A stretch of DNA of 64,000 nt from Gemmatimonadota bacterium. GTDB lineage: Bacteria; Gemmatimonadota; Gemmatimonadetes; Palauibacterales; KS3-K002. The notes beneath the pieces are model-generated. The model was not told the origin of the DNA, did not search any database, and saw nothing but the letters and a program-made list of their open reading frames with translations. The stretch covers positions 3,747,471 to 3,811,470 of the forward strand of contig CP070815.1 of the NCBI GenBank assembly GCA_020344215.1. Reading direction: 5' to 3'. Of this stretch, positions 42,891 through 51,207 are shown piece after piece. How positions within the stretch are numbered: position 1 is the stretch's first letter; each line of letters starts with the position of its first letter. The translations under genes were made by a program, and so were the position numbers.

Positions 42891-43109
42891 CTACTTGGGT
42901 CTCCAGGGCGGCTTCGGCGGCGGGCCCGGATCGCCCATCGGCTCACCGAAGACTTTTCTCTCGAGATTGACGATGTCCCTCTGGACGCGTTCTCCCCACT
43001 CGTAGAGGCACTCGGTCCACTGGACCAGGTGGTTGAAGTCCTCCACAGTCATGACGACGCCGTCAGTCGCGTCGCCGGTCTCGAAACGCCTGCACGGATC
43101 GTCCTGCAT
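42891..43109 (-). CDS. Small hypothetical protein downstream of the second BTAD gene
   Basis: A 72-residue soluble protein with no recognised domain. Its ATG at 43109 follows a textbook AAGGAGG site by 5 bases, which argues strongly that it is real. The middle is helical and acidic (VEDFNHLVQWTECLYEWGERVQRDIVNLERKV), and the end is a Pro-rich tail (PPPKPPW). It starts 45 bases after the BTAD gene on the same strand, so it is probably its operon partner. Confidence 0.7.
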   Translation of the reverse strand: MQDDPCRRFETGDATDGVVMTVEDFNHLVQWTECLYEWGERVQRDIVNLERKVFGEPMGDPGPPPKPPWRPK

Positions 43110-43154
43110 CTGGCCTCCTTGCTAAGGGTGTTTCGGCCGAGTACCGCAAGCGCT

Positions 43155-46100
43155 CTAATCTGAGATTGCGGTCAGGATGTCGTGCCTACCGAGGGCGGCG
43201 AGTCGCTCCCGATGCCGTCCCTCCGATTCGGGGTCCCCGAGCTGGCGGGCCAGTAGCACGCGCAGCGCCAAGCTCCTGGGGAGGTAGATCAAGTCTGACG
43301 AAGGCCGGGCGGGCGCATCGAAGTTGACCGCGAGCTCTAAGGCACTGGCGTACTCGCCGCGTGCGAAGAGCAACTCGGCCAGAGCGATCTGCTCGCCGGC
43401 CAGCGATTCCCAGGGGTACCAGGTATCCTCGTATCTCTTGGTCGGCCGGAGCGACGTGAGGAGCTGCAAGGCCCTGGCGGAATCGCCGGCCACCAGCGCA
43501 GCACGGGCCTCTAGGCTGCGGGCCATCAGGCCTTCGGCGCGGCCCCCGCTCTCGGCGGCCAATTGCGACAGCGAGCTTGCCAGGGCGCTAAGCTCTTGGC
43601 TGCGGCCGCGGCTCATCTCCCATAACCCGAGGAACCAGATCTCGAAGGCCTGCGCCGACCCCTCGCGGTGCCGCTCCCACATTCTCTCCGCGTAGGCGCT
43701 TGCAGCGACCCCGAGGTTGACGCCGGCATCGGCGTCGAGCAGGTAGAAATCACCGGCGTAGTAGCTGATCGAGGTGTCGGACTCGAGGAAGTTGACCAGT
43801 TCCGCGGTCCGGCCTTCCGCTGCGAGCAGACTCTGGAGTGACAGAGCGGCATCGAACAGGCGGTACTCTGCCCAGTCGTCGGTGGCCGTATCGTGGGTCA
43901 GGACCGCCGTCCAGGCCGCCCGGGCACACTCGGCCTGGTAACCGCCGACGGCGAGGGACTCTCCGACCCTGAGGACCGAATTGGGGCGCTCGAGAGTGGC
44001 GCGGCGCCAATCCACCAGGTCGGGGGAGTCCCGCACGCAGGCGAGCATGAGCTCGGCATCGGCGAGCCTGGCGGCGTCGGGTCCGGCGGCCCGGAATGGC
44101 TGCATGAGGTCTTCGGCCCGCGCGAGCTCACCCTTCCGCAGAGCCATCTCTATCAGGTGAAAGACGACGGGCGTGTAGCCGCGGTCGTGGCGATACACCT
44201 CCAGGAAGGCGGCCTCAGCGAGCGAGTCGAGGGGTGACTCGCTGGGCTGGAGGTGATAATACACCTCGCCCAACCGCGCCCAGGTGTCCCACGATTCCGG
44301 CGCGGACGCGATGACCCGCCGGAAGTGCGCGACCGCGGAGTCGGCGCGACCCCCCAGGTACTCCCTGAGGCCGAAGGCGAGTTCCGCGCGGTGAAGTGGC
44401 ATGAAGGCGGGCTGGCGCAGGACCAGGTCGAGCAGCTGATCCGCCGCTGACAGTTCTTGGATCCAGAGCGCCGCCTGGACGCCGCGCAGCGCGGCGTAGT
44501 AGAAGCTCGAGTCGGCTCCCACCGCGCTGCGGTAGTGCTGGAAGGCTGCGGCGAACTGGGCGCGGCGATAGGCGCGCTCCCCTTCCTGGAACTGTGCCGC
44601 GGCCTGGGAGGAAGGACTCGCGGCGGCCAGCTGGATCGGCGGCTCGCTGGGGGCCAGCACGCGTAGTGGGCTTCGCATCGCGCGGTAGGCGTAGGCGCGC
44701 TCCCAATCCCGCTCCAGCGGTCCGGCGGCGCTACCGTGAGCGAGGATCGAATCGCCTTCCACGTCGTGTAGCTCGAGGCGCACGAACGCGGAGTCGACGT
44801 CCAGAACGATACGGCCCTGCACGTAGTAGGCGGCACCCAGGGCGCGCGCCTTGTCGCGGGCGCTGCGAGGGGCCAAAGGCTGCAGACCGGCGCGCTGGAG
44901 ATCGTCGAGCCTGTACCAGCCGTCGATCCACCTGAGTCCTGCCGCCTCAATGGCGAACTGTACCCAAGTGGCGACATGCTCGCCGGCGGCTTCGTTCCCC
45001 TCGGGCGTCACATGGAGCGGGAAGACGACGACGCTGTTCCTGTCGAGTTCGCCGAATCGGATGAGCAGGCGCTGCAACTGCGTGGCGGCCAGCAGCGCCA
45101 CAAACAGCCCGGCGAGAAACCAGAGCACCTGACCGCCTCGTACCCGCTCTGCCCACTGCGGCCAGAGCCGGCGCCGCTCCGTTCTTCGCTCCTCGGCTAA
45201 ATCCGCCGGTTTGAGTTCGTGAGCCCAGGCCAGGGTGAGGGCGAAAGGGAGGCCGACGGCGAGGAAGAACAGGACGACGCGGAAGACCACGTCGGGGAGG
45301 ATGCCGTGCTCGACCAGGGTGCCGGTGAACTGAATCGCCAGCCAGGCGACGGCCAGGTAGACGGCGCCGACGTGGAAGACGCGGTGCTCGCGTAGCTCGG
45401 CCATCACGGCTGACCAGCCGCTCTTCGGCGGCGCACGCTCATCGTCGCGCAGCGCGGCCTCGTCGACTGCGGCGACCGGCTCAGCGACCGGGATCGCCTT
45501 CGCCGGTCGCTCGGTTGCGGTGAGGGGCTGAAACTCGACGGCATCGCCGGCCCGGATCCGCTCGACCAGCGCTACGGTCTCTTCCAGCGGCTCGACTTCC
45601 AGTTCTGTTGCCAGTCGGGATCGGTAGGCGTCGTACTGCTTGAGGGCTGCGGAACGCTGACCGGAACGAGCAAGCAGGGCGATGTAGGTATGCTGCGCTT
45701 CGTCCTCCGAAGGCTCCAACGTCGCCCAACGGGTCGCCGTTGCCAGGGCCGCGTTCAGGTCGCCGGCTGCAACCTGGTGGTCCACAACCTGGCGGAAGGC
45801 AGTTCGTGCCAGGCGGGCGAGCCTGGTGCGGGTGGTGGACTGCCATTTCTCAAACTCCGGCGCACCGGGCAGCTGGAACTGGTCGAGGAACGGCCCGTGG
45901 TAGAGCTCGGTTACGATCTCCCAACGCTCCGCGTCCGCTGCCTCCTGCATCGCCCGCGCGTCTACAGTACAGGCCTCGCCAGCAGCCTCCACCGCATCGC
46001 CCTCGACTCGCAGACACTCCTCACCCAGCTCGCGTCTCAGAGCGTAGAGCGCCTGCGACAGCGAGTGGCGCGCTTTCTCTTCCTCCCGTTCAGGCCAGAA

Positions 46101-46247
46101 GAGGGCCAGGAGACTGTCGCGGGAGACGCGACCTTCGATGGCCAGGTGGGCGAGCAGGGCGAACCTCTGCTTCTGGGCTGTGAGCCCGGCCAGCTCCTCA
46201 CCGTCGCGGCTGATCGCGCCGCGGCCGAGCGTCTTCAGTTCGATCAT
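43155..46247 (-). CDS. Membrane SARP-like regulator with TPR array (wHTH-BTAD-3TM-TPR)
   Basis: A 1030-residue protein. Residues 1-95 are a SARP winged helix (MIELKTLGRGAISRDG; KARHSLSQALYALRREL) and 96-245 are the BTAD domain (LYHGPFLDQF; YRSRLATELEVEPLEE). Two TM helices (about 322-375) form the VGAVYLAVAWLAIQF module shared with the 12306 protein, and a third lies near 425-445. About 600 residues then carry a FlgO-like part and TPR-type helices. The start at 46247 aligns its N-terminus with the 41487 paralogue; longer forms add non-family sequence. If the topology is right, DNA binding is cytoplasmic and the TPRs are periplasmic. Confidence 0.82.
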   Translation of the reverse strand: MIELKTLGRGAISRDGEELAGLTAQKQRFALLAHLAIEGRVSRDSLLALFWPEREEEKARHSLSQALYALRRELGEECLRVEGDAVEAAGEACTVDARAMQEAADAERWEIVTELYHGPFLDQFQLPGAPEFEKWQSTTRTRLARLARTAFRQVVDHQVAAGDLNAALATATRWATLEPSEDEAQHTYIALLARSGQRSAALKQYDAYRSRLATELEVEPLEETVALVERIRAGDAVEFQPLTATERPAKAIPVAEPVAAVDEAALRDDERAPPKSGWSAVMAELREHRVFHVGAVYLAVAWLAIQFTGTLVEHGILPDVVFRVVLFFLAVGLPFALTLAWAHELKPADLAEERRTERRRLWPQWAERVRGGQVLWFLAGLFVALLAATQLQRLLIRFGELDRNSVVVFPLHVTPEGNEAAGEHVATWVQFAIEAAGLRWIDGWYRLDDLQRAGLQPLAPRSARDKARALGAAYYVQGRIVLDVDSAFVRLELHDVEGDSILAHGSAAGPLERDWERAYAYRAMRSPLRVLAPSEPPIQLAAASPSSQAAAQFQEGERAYRRAQFAAAFQHYRSAVGADSSFYYAALRGVQAALWIQELSAADQLLDLVLRQPAFMPLHRAELAFGLREYLGGRADSAVAHFRRVIASAPESWDTWARLGEVYYHLQPSESPLDSLAEAAFLEVYRHDRGYTPVVFHLIEMALRKGELARAEDLMQPFRAAGPDAARLADAELMLACVRDSPDLVDWRRATLERPNSVLRVGESLAVGGYQAECARAAWTAVLTHDTATDDWAEYRLFDAALSLQSLLAAEGRTAELVNFLESDTSISYYAGDFYLLDADAGVNLGVAASAYAERMWERHREGSAQAFEIWFLGLWEMSRGRSQELSALASSLSQLAAESGGRAEGLMARSLEARAALVAGDSARALQLLTSLRPTKRYEDTWYPWESLAGEQIALAELLFARGEYASALELAVNFDAPARPSSDLIYLPRSLALRVLLARQLGDPESEGRHRERLAALGRHDILTAISD

Positions 46248-46524
46248 CGCCCGGGTGTCTGCCGCCTGGAGGTCGACGGGCGGGAGAAGCGGGCCGATGG
46301 GGTGCGGCGGCGCATCGTGGATGCTCCCGGTTTGAGAGGTTGATCGCCGACCGAATCGCAGAGCGGCCGCTGCCCGACCAGCCCGGCGATCGCGCGGTAG
46401 AGCTTGCGATTGCAGACAACCAAAGGTGTGGCCTGGTCCACTGTGCGGCAAGCACCTGTTGTGAGTACCCCCATCGGCCGCCGGCCTCTGGGGAGGGAAA
46501 TCTCGGGGGTCAGGGCACCGGGCT

Positions 46525-46568
46525 GGGTCAGATGACCGCCGGATGATCTACGTGATAGGCCAGATGAC
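46525..46568 (-). promoter_or_regulatory. Phased repeat cluster between BTAD gene and tiny TM gene
   Basis: On the minus strand the units GTCATCTGGCC, TATCACGTAGA, TCATCCGGCGG and TCATCTGACCC follow one another. TCA steps are 12, 9 and 11 bp, with one more TCA 11 bp upstream (at 46578-46576). The units resemble the TATCAGGTGGC repeats at 41263-41337 and run in the orientation of the BTAD gene. Phasing is looser than at 41263. The rest of the 46248-46660 gap shows no gene; a TATAGT (46601-46606) may be the -10 of the tiny TM gene. Confidence 0.5.
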
Positions 46569-46660
46569 AGAGGTTTGAGACCGGGCTGAAGCTGTCGCTG
46601 TATAGTGCCAGCGAGACGTGGAATACAGGTGTAGGGCCAACGGCGGAGAAGGAGGCGGCT

Positions 46661-46777
46661 ATGCTCAACAGATATAAGAGGCTCGGGATGATGATCCGGA
46701 CTGCGAGGGCCGTCGGGCTCGGGGTGTTCTACGTGGCCTTGACCGCCGCGCTCCTGTATTCGGTGCTCGCGTGGTGA
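46661..46777 (+). CDS. Tiny single-TM protein (38 residues)
   Basis: The 38 residues consist of a basic N-terminus (MLNRYKRLGMMIRTAR) and one C-terminal helix (VGLGVFYVALTAALLYSVLAW). The ATG follows GAAGGAGGCGGCT, an excellent ribosome site, and a TATAGT -10-like box lies 55 bases upstream. It is divergent from the BTAD-TPR regulator across the phased repeats, just as the 35-residue TM protein is from the other BTAD gene. It could interact in the membrane with the tethered regulator. I know of no named family. Confidence 0.75.
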   Translation: MLNRYKRLGMMIRTARAVGLGVFYVALTAALLYSVLAW

Positions 46778-46893
46778 AAGCGGGAGCTCCGTACTAGGCC
46801 AGCTCCAAGCGGGCAGGCTCCCCCCACCGCGGTGGAGGTGCAGTCCACCGTGGCAGCCCCACCCAATTAACCTTCAGCACTGCGTCTAGCAGC

Positions 46894-46921
46894 GGGGGGC
46901 GTCCGATCGAGGGCGCCCCCC
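46894..46921 (+). terminator. GC hairpin after the tiny TM gene
   Basis: GGGGGGCG (46894-46901) pairs with CGCCCCCC (46914-46921) around a 12-base loop. No T tract follows. It may still end the 117-base gene's transcript. Confidence 0.45.
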
Positions 46922-47054
46922 GGCCCATCGAGCGTCCCGCAGCGTGGGGCGCGTCGGGGGCGAGGGGGAGGCCGAGGGCAAGGGCCAGGATTTCAGGCAT
47001 ATAAAGGACTTGGGCGCCGACGTGCGAGCGCGGGCGCGCTGAGGAAGATCGGTG

Positions 47055-47345
47055 CTAGGGGAGATCCCAGGCCTCGGTTAGGGCCTTCCAGCGGGCCCAA
47101 CCGCTCGTCAGCCAATCGCGCAACCAGCCGGCGACCGGGTCGAGGCGCAACCAGCCACCCCTGCGGCCGTTGCGCCGCCGGGCCGGGGCGAACAGGTGGC
47201 GCTCCAGGTCGGTCTGGTAGATCTCTGCCGCGTTCGGCCGGATTGAGCCGTTCACCTCACTTAACCCCCTTTCGGCTTGGCTCAAACAACGCACGCTCGG
47301 CGCGTTGGTGCTGCTCCCGACTGTCGCTTTGAATGCTTCCTCCAC
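47055..47345 (-). CDS. Doubtful hypothetical protein
   Basis: A 96-residue frame starts at GTG 47345. It has no recognised domain: an Asn/Ser-rich start, then a basic Trp-rich end (WLRLDPVAGWLRDWL). GGAGGAA lies inside, not before, the start codon, so translation initiation is poorly supported. It may be chance in GC-rich DNA. The surrounding gap from 46922 to 47575 otherwise holds only the repeats at 47366 and the promoter at 47488. Confidence 0.25.
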   Translation of the reverse strand: MEEAFKATVGSSTNAPSVRCLSQAERGLSEVNGSIRPNAAEIYQTDLERHLFAPARRRNGRRGGWLRLDPVAGWLRDWLTSGWARWKALTEAWDLP

Positions 47346-47365
47346 TCATTAATCTGCTGCTGGGC

Positions 47366-47430
47366 GATCATGTGGCAGTCAAGTGAACGGTGCGCCGGCC
47401 GGCCGGCCTATCATGCCGCGATCATGTTGA
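47366..47430 (+). promoter_or_regulatory. Third phased repeat cluster upstream of the M14 peptidase
   Basis: Two pairs of 11-bp units, GATCATGTGGC-AGTCAAGTGAA (47366-47387) and TATCATGCCGC-GATCATGTTGA (47409-47430), are separated by 21 bp of CCGG-rich sequence. Unit GATCATGTGGC differs from TATCAGGTGGC at 41316 by two bases. The cluster lies about 58 bases upstream of the -35 box at 47488. Confidence 0.5.
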
Positions 47431-47487
47431 TCGGCGGGCAAGACGGGCGGGGGGCGGGCCCGGCGGAGCGGCTTGTGGCTGCAAGTC

Positions 47488-47516
47488 TTGCGGGGGTCCT
47501 ACCCCTCCTCTAGAGT
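47488..47516 (+). promoter_or_regulatory. Sigma-70-type promoter for the M14 peptidase
   Basis: TTGCGG (47488-47493), a 17-bp spacer and TAGAGT (47511-47516) lie 59 bases before the ATG at 47576. Confidence 0.55.
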
Positions 47517-47575
47517 GAGCGATCGAGCCCTATCCGAGCTGTGCTAGTCCTTAACGGTGCCCGTCACAGAGGTTC

Positions 47576-49903
47576 ATGATGAGTCTCCGAAACGTGTGCG
47601 TGGTGGTGAAGATGGTAGCCCTGCTGCCGGCGGTGGGTCTGGCGCAGGTAACGGATGCGGGGATCCCCTCGCCTGCTGCGGTGCTCGGCTTCGAGGTCGG
47701 GTCGGACCGCAGGCTCGCGGACTGGGAAGAGATCACGGGCTACATGAACGCCCTGGCGGAGGCCAGCGATCGGGTCTTGCTCGACACGCTGGGCACGACG
47801 ACGCTGGGGCGGCCATTCGTGGCGCTGACGATCTCGAGCGCCGCGAACCTGCGGCGGCTGGACCGTTACCGGGAGATCCAGGGCAAGCTGGCCGACCCGC
47901 GCCGGGTCGAGTCGGAGCTCGAAGCGGAGCAGCTGATCCGGGAGGGTCGCACCGTGGTGCTGATCACCGGCGGCATCCACTCGACGGAGGTGGGTGGCTA
48001 CCAGATGCCGATGCGGCTGGCCCATCAGCTGGCGTCCGGAGAGGACGAGGATACGCGCGCGATCCTCGACAACGTGATCCTGCTGCTGGTCCCGTCGCTC
48101 AACCCGGACGGCAGCCAGATGGTGGTAGACTGGTACGAGGGGACGCTGGGCGAGCCGTGGGAAGGTGCCGGGCCACCGTTCCTCTACCATCACTACGTGG
48201 GGCACGACGACAACCGTGACTGGTACGCATTCACCCAGAAGGAGACGCGGCTCACAGTCAGCAAGCTGCACAACGTCTGGCACCCACAGATCGTGCACGA
48301 CCTGCACCAGATGGGCTCGGATGGGGCGCGCTTCTTTGTCCCGCCGTGGACGGACCCGATCGAGCCGAACGTCGATCCGCTGCTGATCGCCGGGATCAAT
48401 GCCATCGGCACGGCGATGGCGTGGGAGATGTACGGGCAGGGTAAGACGGGGATCATTGTTAACGCGATCTTCGACGCCTGGACACCGGCGCGCGCCTACC
48501 AACACTACCACGGCGGCGTGCGGATACTCACTGAGACGGCGAGCGCCCGGCTGGGGACGCCAGTTACGGTGCCGTTCGACTCGTTGGGGTCGGGTAGGGG
48601 GGTCGATGCGAGGACACCGTCGTGGCGGTTTCCGGAGCCGTGGCCCGGCGGCGATTGGCACCTGTCGGATATCGTCGACTACATGGAAGCCGGGGCGACG
48701 GCGCTGCTGAAGCAGGCGGCACTCTACCGGGAGCACTGGTTGAGCAACTTCTACCAGGTCGGGCTTCGCAGCATCGCGGGTCGTGAGGGGTGGCCGCGGG
48801 CGTTCCTGATCCCGGCCGAGGCACAGAACGCCGACGGGCTGGGCGATCTGCTGCGCATTCTGGTGACCGGCGGCGTCGAGGTGCGCCGCGCAGCGGAGGT
48901 GTTCGTGGTAGGAGGGCGCCGCTACGCTGAAGGGACCTACGTGGTCCCGATGGCACAGCCGTACTCAGGCTTCGCGAAGACGCTGCTGGAAGCGCAGGAG
49001 TATCCGGAGGTCCGCGAGTTCCCTGGCGGCCCGCTGCGCACGCCGTATGACGCAACCGCCCACACCTTGCCGCTGATGATGGGCGTTGAGGTCGTGGCCT
49101 TGGACGAGTTGCCGGATGTGGAGCTGTCCGGGCCCATCGAGGTGCCTTCCTACGATAAGGCGGTGCCGGGTCTGAGCGGAGGTCGTGCCCCGCGCTTGGC
49201 GATCTACGAGCCGTGGGTGCCTTCGATGGATGCGGGGTGGACCCGCTGGGTGTTCGATGAGTACGGGATCGCCTACGAGCAGCTGCGCGATGCAGATGCG
49301 CGCGCCGGCAATCTGGGCGCGCGGTTCGGCGCGATCATTCTCCCCGACATCAGGCCGGAGGAGATGATCGAGGGTCACCAGGAAGGCGAGATGCCGCCGG
49401 AGTACGTGGGCGGCCTGGGTGAGGAAGGTGTGCGCGCGCTGGAACAGTTCGTCAGGGCAGGCGGCACGCTGATCACCTTCAACCGTGCTTCGCTATTACC
49501 GATAGAGCAGTTTACGCTCCCAGTGATGAACGTGCTGGCGGACCTCGACAGGAGCGAGTTCTATATTCCCGGCTCGATTTTGAGGCTGCAACTCATGCGT
49601 GGTCACCCTCTGGCGGAGGGGATGCCGACGCGGACCACGGCCTGGTTCGAACGTGGGCTCGCCTTCGAGCCGGCGGAGGAGGGCGGGGCGAACGTCGATA
49701 TCGTCGGACGTTACGGCGAGGACCCGCTGCTGCTGAGCGGTTGGCTGAACGGCGCGGAGCACATCGCGGGGCACGGTGCCATCGCGGTGGTGCAGCACGG
49801 GCGCGGCCGTGTGGTCCTGTTCGGCTTCAAGCCGCAGTATCGCGGGCAGACGATCGCCACCTACCCGCTCATCTTCAACGCGCTGAGGAGCTTGGCCGAG
49901 TGA
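47576..49903 (+). CDS. Secreted M14-family zinc carboxypeptidase
   Basis: A 775-residue exported protein; the signal peptide ends at GLAQ. The M14 domain occupies about residues 45-350. Zinc ligands are in GGIHSTEVGG (His and Glu) and in HDLHQMG (His), and SLNPDGSQ is the substrate-binding motif. The last 350 residues form a glutamine-amidotransferase-like beta/alpha part (LAIYEPWVPSMDAGWTRWVFDEYGI; GGTLITFNR) seen in related large M14 proteins. It acts in the periplasm or outside the cell on peptides. Expression may be controlled by the phased repeats at 47366. The stop overlaps the DUF1015 start (GTGA). Confidence 0.88.
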   Translation: MMSLRNVCVVVKMVALLPAVGLAQVTDAGIPSPAAVLGFEVGSDRRLADWEEITGYMNALAEASDRVLLDTLGTTTLGRPFVALTISSAANLRRLDRYREIQGKLADPRRVESELEAEQLIREGRTVVLITGGIHSTEVGGYQMPMRLAHQLASGEDEDTRAILDNVILLLVPSLNPDGSQMVVDWYEGTLGEPWEGAGPPFLYHHYVGHDDNRDWYAFTQKETRLTVSKLHNVWHPQIVHDLHQMGSDGARFFVPPWTDPIEPNVDPLLIAGINAIGTAMAWEMYGQGKTGIIVNAIFDAWTPARAYQHYHGGVRILTETASARLGTPVTVPFDSLGSGRGVDARTPSWRFPEPWPGGDWHLSDIVDYMEAGATALLKQAALYREHWLSNFYQVGLRSIAGREGWPRAFLIPAEAQNADGLGDLLRILVTGGVEVRRAAEVFVVGGRRYAEGTYVVPMAQPYSGFAKTLLEAQEYPEVREFPGGPLRTPYDATAHTLPLMMGVEVVALDELPDVELSGPIEVPSYDKAVPGLSGGRAPRLAIYEPWVPSMDAGWTRWVFDEYGIAYEQLRDADARAGNLGARFGAIILPDIRPEEMIEGHQEGEMPPEYVGGLGEEGVRALEQFVRAGGTLITFNRASLLPIEQFTLPVMNVLADLDRSEFYIPGSILRLQLMRGHPLAEGMPTRTTAWFERGLAFEPAEEGGANVDIVGRYGEDPLLLSGWLNGAEHIAGHGAIAVVQHGRGRVVLFGFKPQYRGQTIATYPLIFNALRSLAE

Positions 49904-51177
49904 CGGTGAGGGTCGCGTCGTTCCGGGCGCTCCGCTATCGGGCCGACCGCGTCGGCGACCTGGGGGCGGTGTGGGCACCGCCCTACGACGTGATCAACGC
50001 GGAACTCGCGGCGGAGCTCCGCGAGCGAAGCCCGTACAACATCGTCCGAATCACCAATCCGGGCGGGCGAGACGCCGAGCGCTACGGCGAGGCGGCGCGA
50101 ACGCTGGGCGCCTGGGTGGACGACGGTGTCCTGGCCCGGGAGGACCACCCGGCCTTCTACGTCCACCGGCACAGCTTCGGCTTCGGCGGCAAAGTACTCA
50201 AACGCACCGGGATCTGGTCGCTGCTGAAGCTCGCCTCGTTCGAGGAGGCTGTCGTTCTACCTCACGAGGGGACGATGAAGGGCCCCAAGGCCGATCGGCT
50301 CGCGCTCATGAGCGCGTGTCGTGCGCAGCTCTCTCCCATCTTCTTCATCTCGTCCGACCCCGAGGGGCAGGTTTCAAAGCTGCTCAGAGGTGTTGCCAGG
50401 AAGCGGCCGGCGGAGCGGGCGGAGTTCCCAACCGGTGAAGGTCACGAGATCTGGCGAGTGGAGAAACGCCAGGTGCAAGAGCAACTCAGCGAAGCGCTGC
50501 AGGACCAGGTGTTCCTGATCGCCGACGGCCATCACCGCTATGAAACGGCGCTCGCCTACCGCGATGAGCTGGCGGCCGGCGGCGCGCCGGCTGGCGGTCG
50601 CGGGGCACACGAGTACGTGCTGGCGTACATCGTGCCCGAGAGCGATCCGGGGCTGCTTCTTCTGCCGACTCACCGCACGATCGGCGGCGAGCCCGTGAAC
50701 TGGATAGGTGCGGCGCTGAACGCGGCGGCTGACTTCGAGATCGTCCGGCTAGCTGACTCGGACCTGGACTCGGCTCAGCGGATGCTGGAAGAGGAAGCGG
50801 GGCGGCCGACCTTCGTGCTGGTGGCGCGGAATGGACCCGGCGGCTGGCTCATGCGCCTGCGAGACGCGAACACACAGAGCGCCGTCTCGTCGGTGGCGCT
50901 GCACGACTCTTTTCTGTCCGGCTGTTTGGATCTCACGTGGGAGGAGCAGCTGGAGCGGATCAGCTACGTCAAGGAGGCGGGCGAGGCGCTGCGCGCCGTG
51001 AGGTCCGGGTCGGCGCAGGCGGCCGCGCTGCTCGCCGCGCCGCGTGTGGCGCAGGTAAGGGAGGCGGCGGCGCTGGGGGAACGCATGCCGCCGAAGACGA
51101 CGTTCTTCTGGCCGAAAGTCCCGACGGGGGTGGCGATTCGTGTGGTTGATGCAGGTGAGGAGGTGGGTGATCAGTGA
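49900..51177 (+). CDS. DUF1015 family protein
   Basis: A 425-residue cytoplasmic protein of the DUF1015 family. Typical landmarks are the N-terminal FRALRYRADRVGDLGAVWAPPYDVI, SPYNIVRI (about residues 43-50), FYVHRHSF, KLASFEE...VLPHEGTM and the central IADGHHRYETALAYRDE (about 205-221). The DGHHR motif may be catalytic. The family has been linked to a ParB/serine-kinase-like fold, but its reaction in bacteria is not established. It starts at GTG within the stop of the peptidase gene and is followed 30 bases later by mqnD. Confidence 0.85.
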   Translation: MTVRVASFRALRYRADRVGDLGAVWAPPYDVINAELAAELRERSPYNIVRITNPGGRDAERYGEAARTLGAWVDDGVLAREDHPAFYVHRHSFGFGGKVLKRTGIWSLLKLASFEEAVVLPHEGTMKGPKADRLALMSACRAQLSPIFFISSDPEGQVSKLLRGVARKRPAERAEFPTGEGHEIWRVEKRQVQEQLSEALQDQVFLIADGHHRYETALAYRDELAAGGAPAGGRGAHEYVLAYIVPESDPGLLLLPTHRTIGGEPVNWIGAALNAAADFEIVRLADSDLDSAQRMLEEEAGRPTFVLVARNGPGGWLMRLRDANTQSAVSSVALHDSFLSGCLDLTWEEQLERISYVKEAGEALRAVRSGSAQAAALLAAPRVAQVREAAALGERMPPKTTFFWPKVPTGVAIRVVDAGEEVGDQ

Positions 51178-51207
51178 TCACTGTTGCCACGCGCAACGCA
51201 ACCAGAA

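Noticed and set aside
46248-46451. Longer N-terminus for the BTAD-TPR regulator
   Set aside because: The extra residues have no family pattern, and the paralogue at 41487 starts at the equivalent of 46247.
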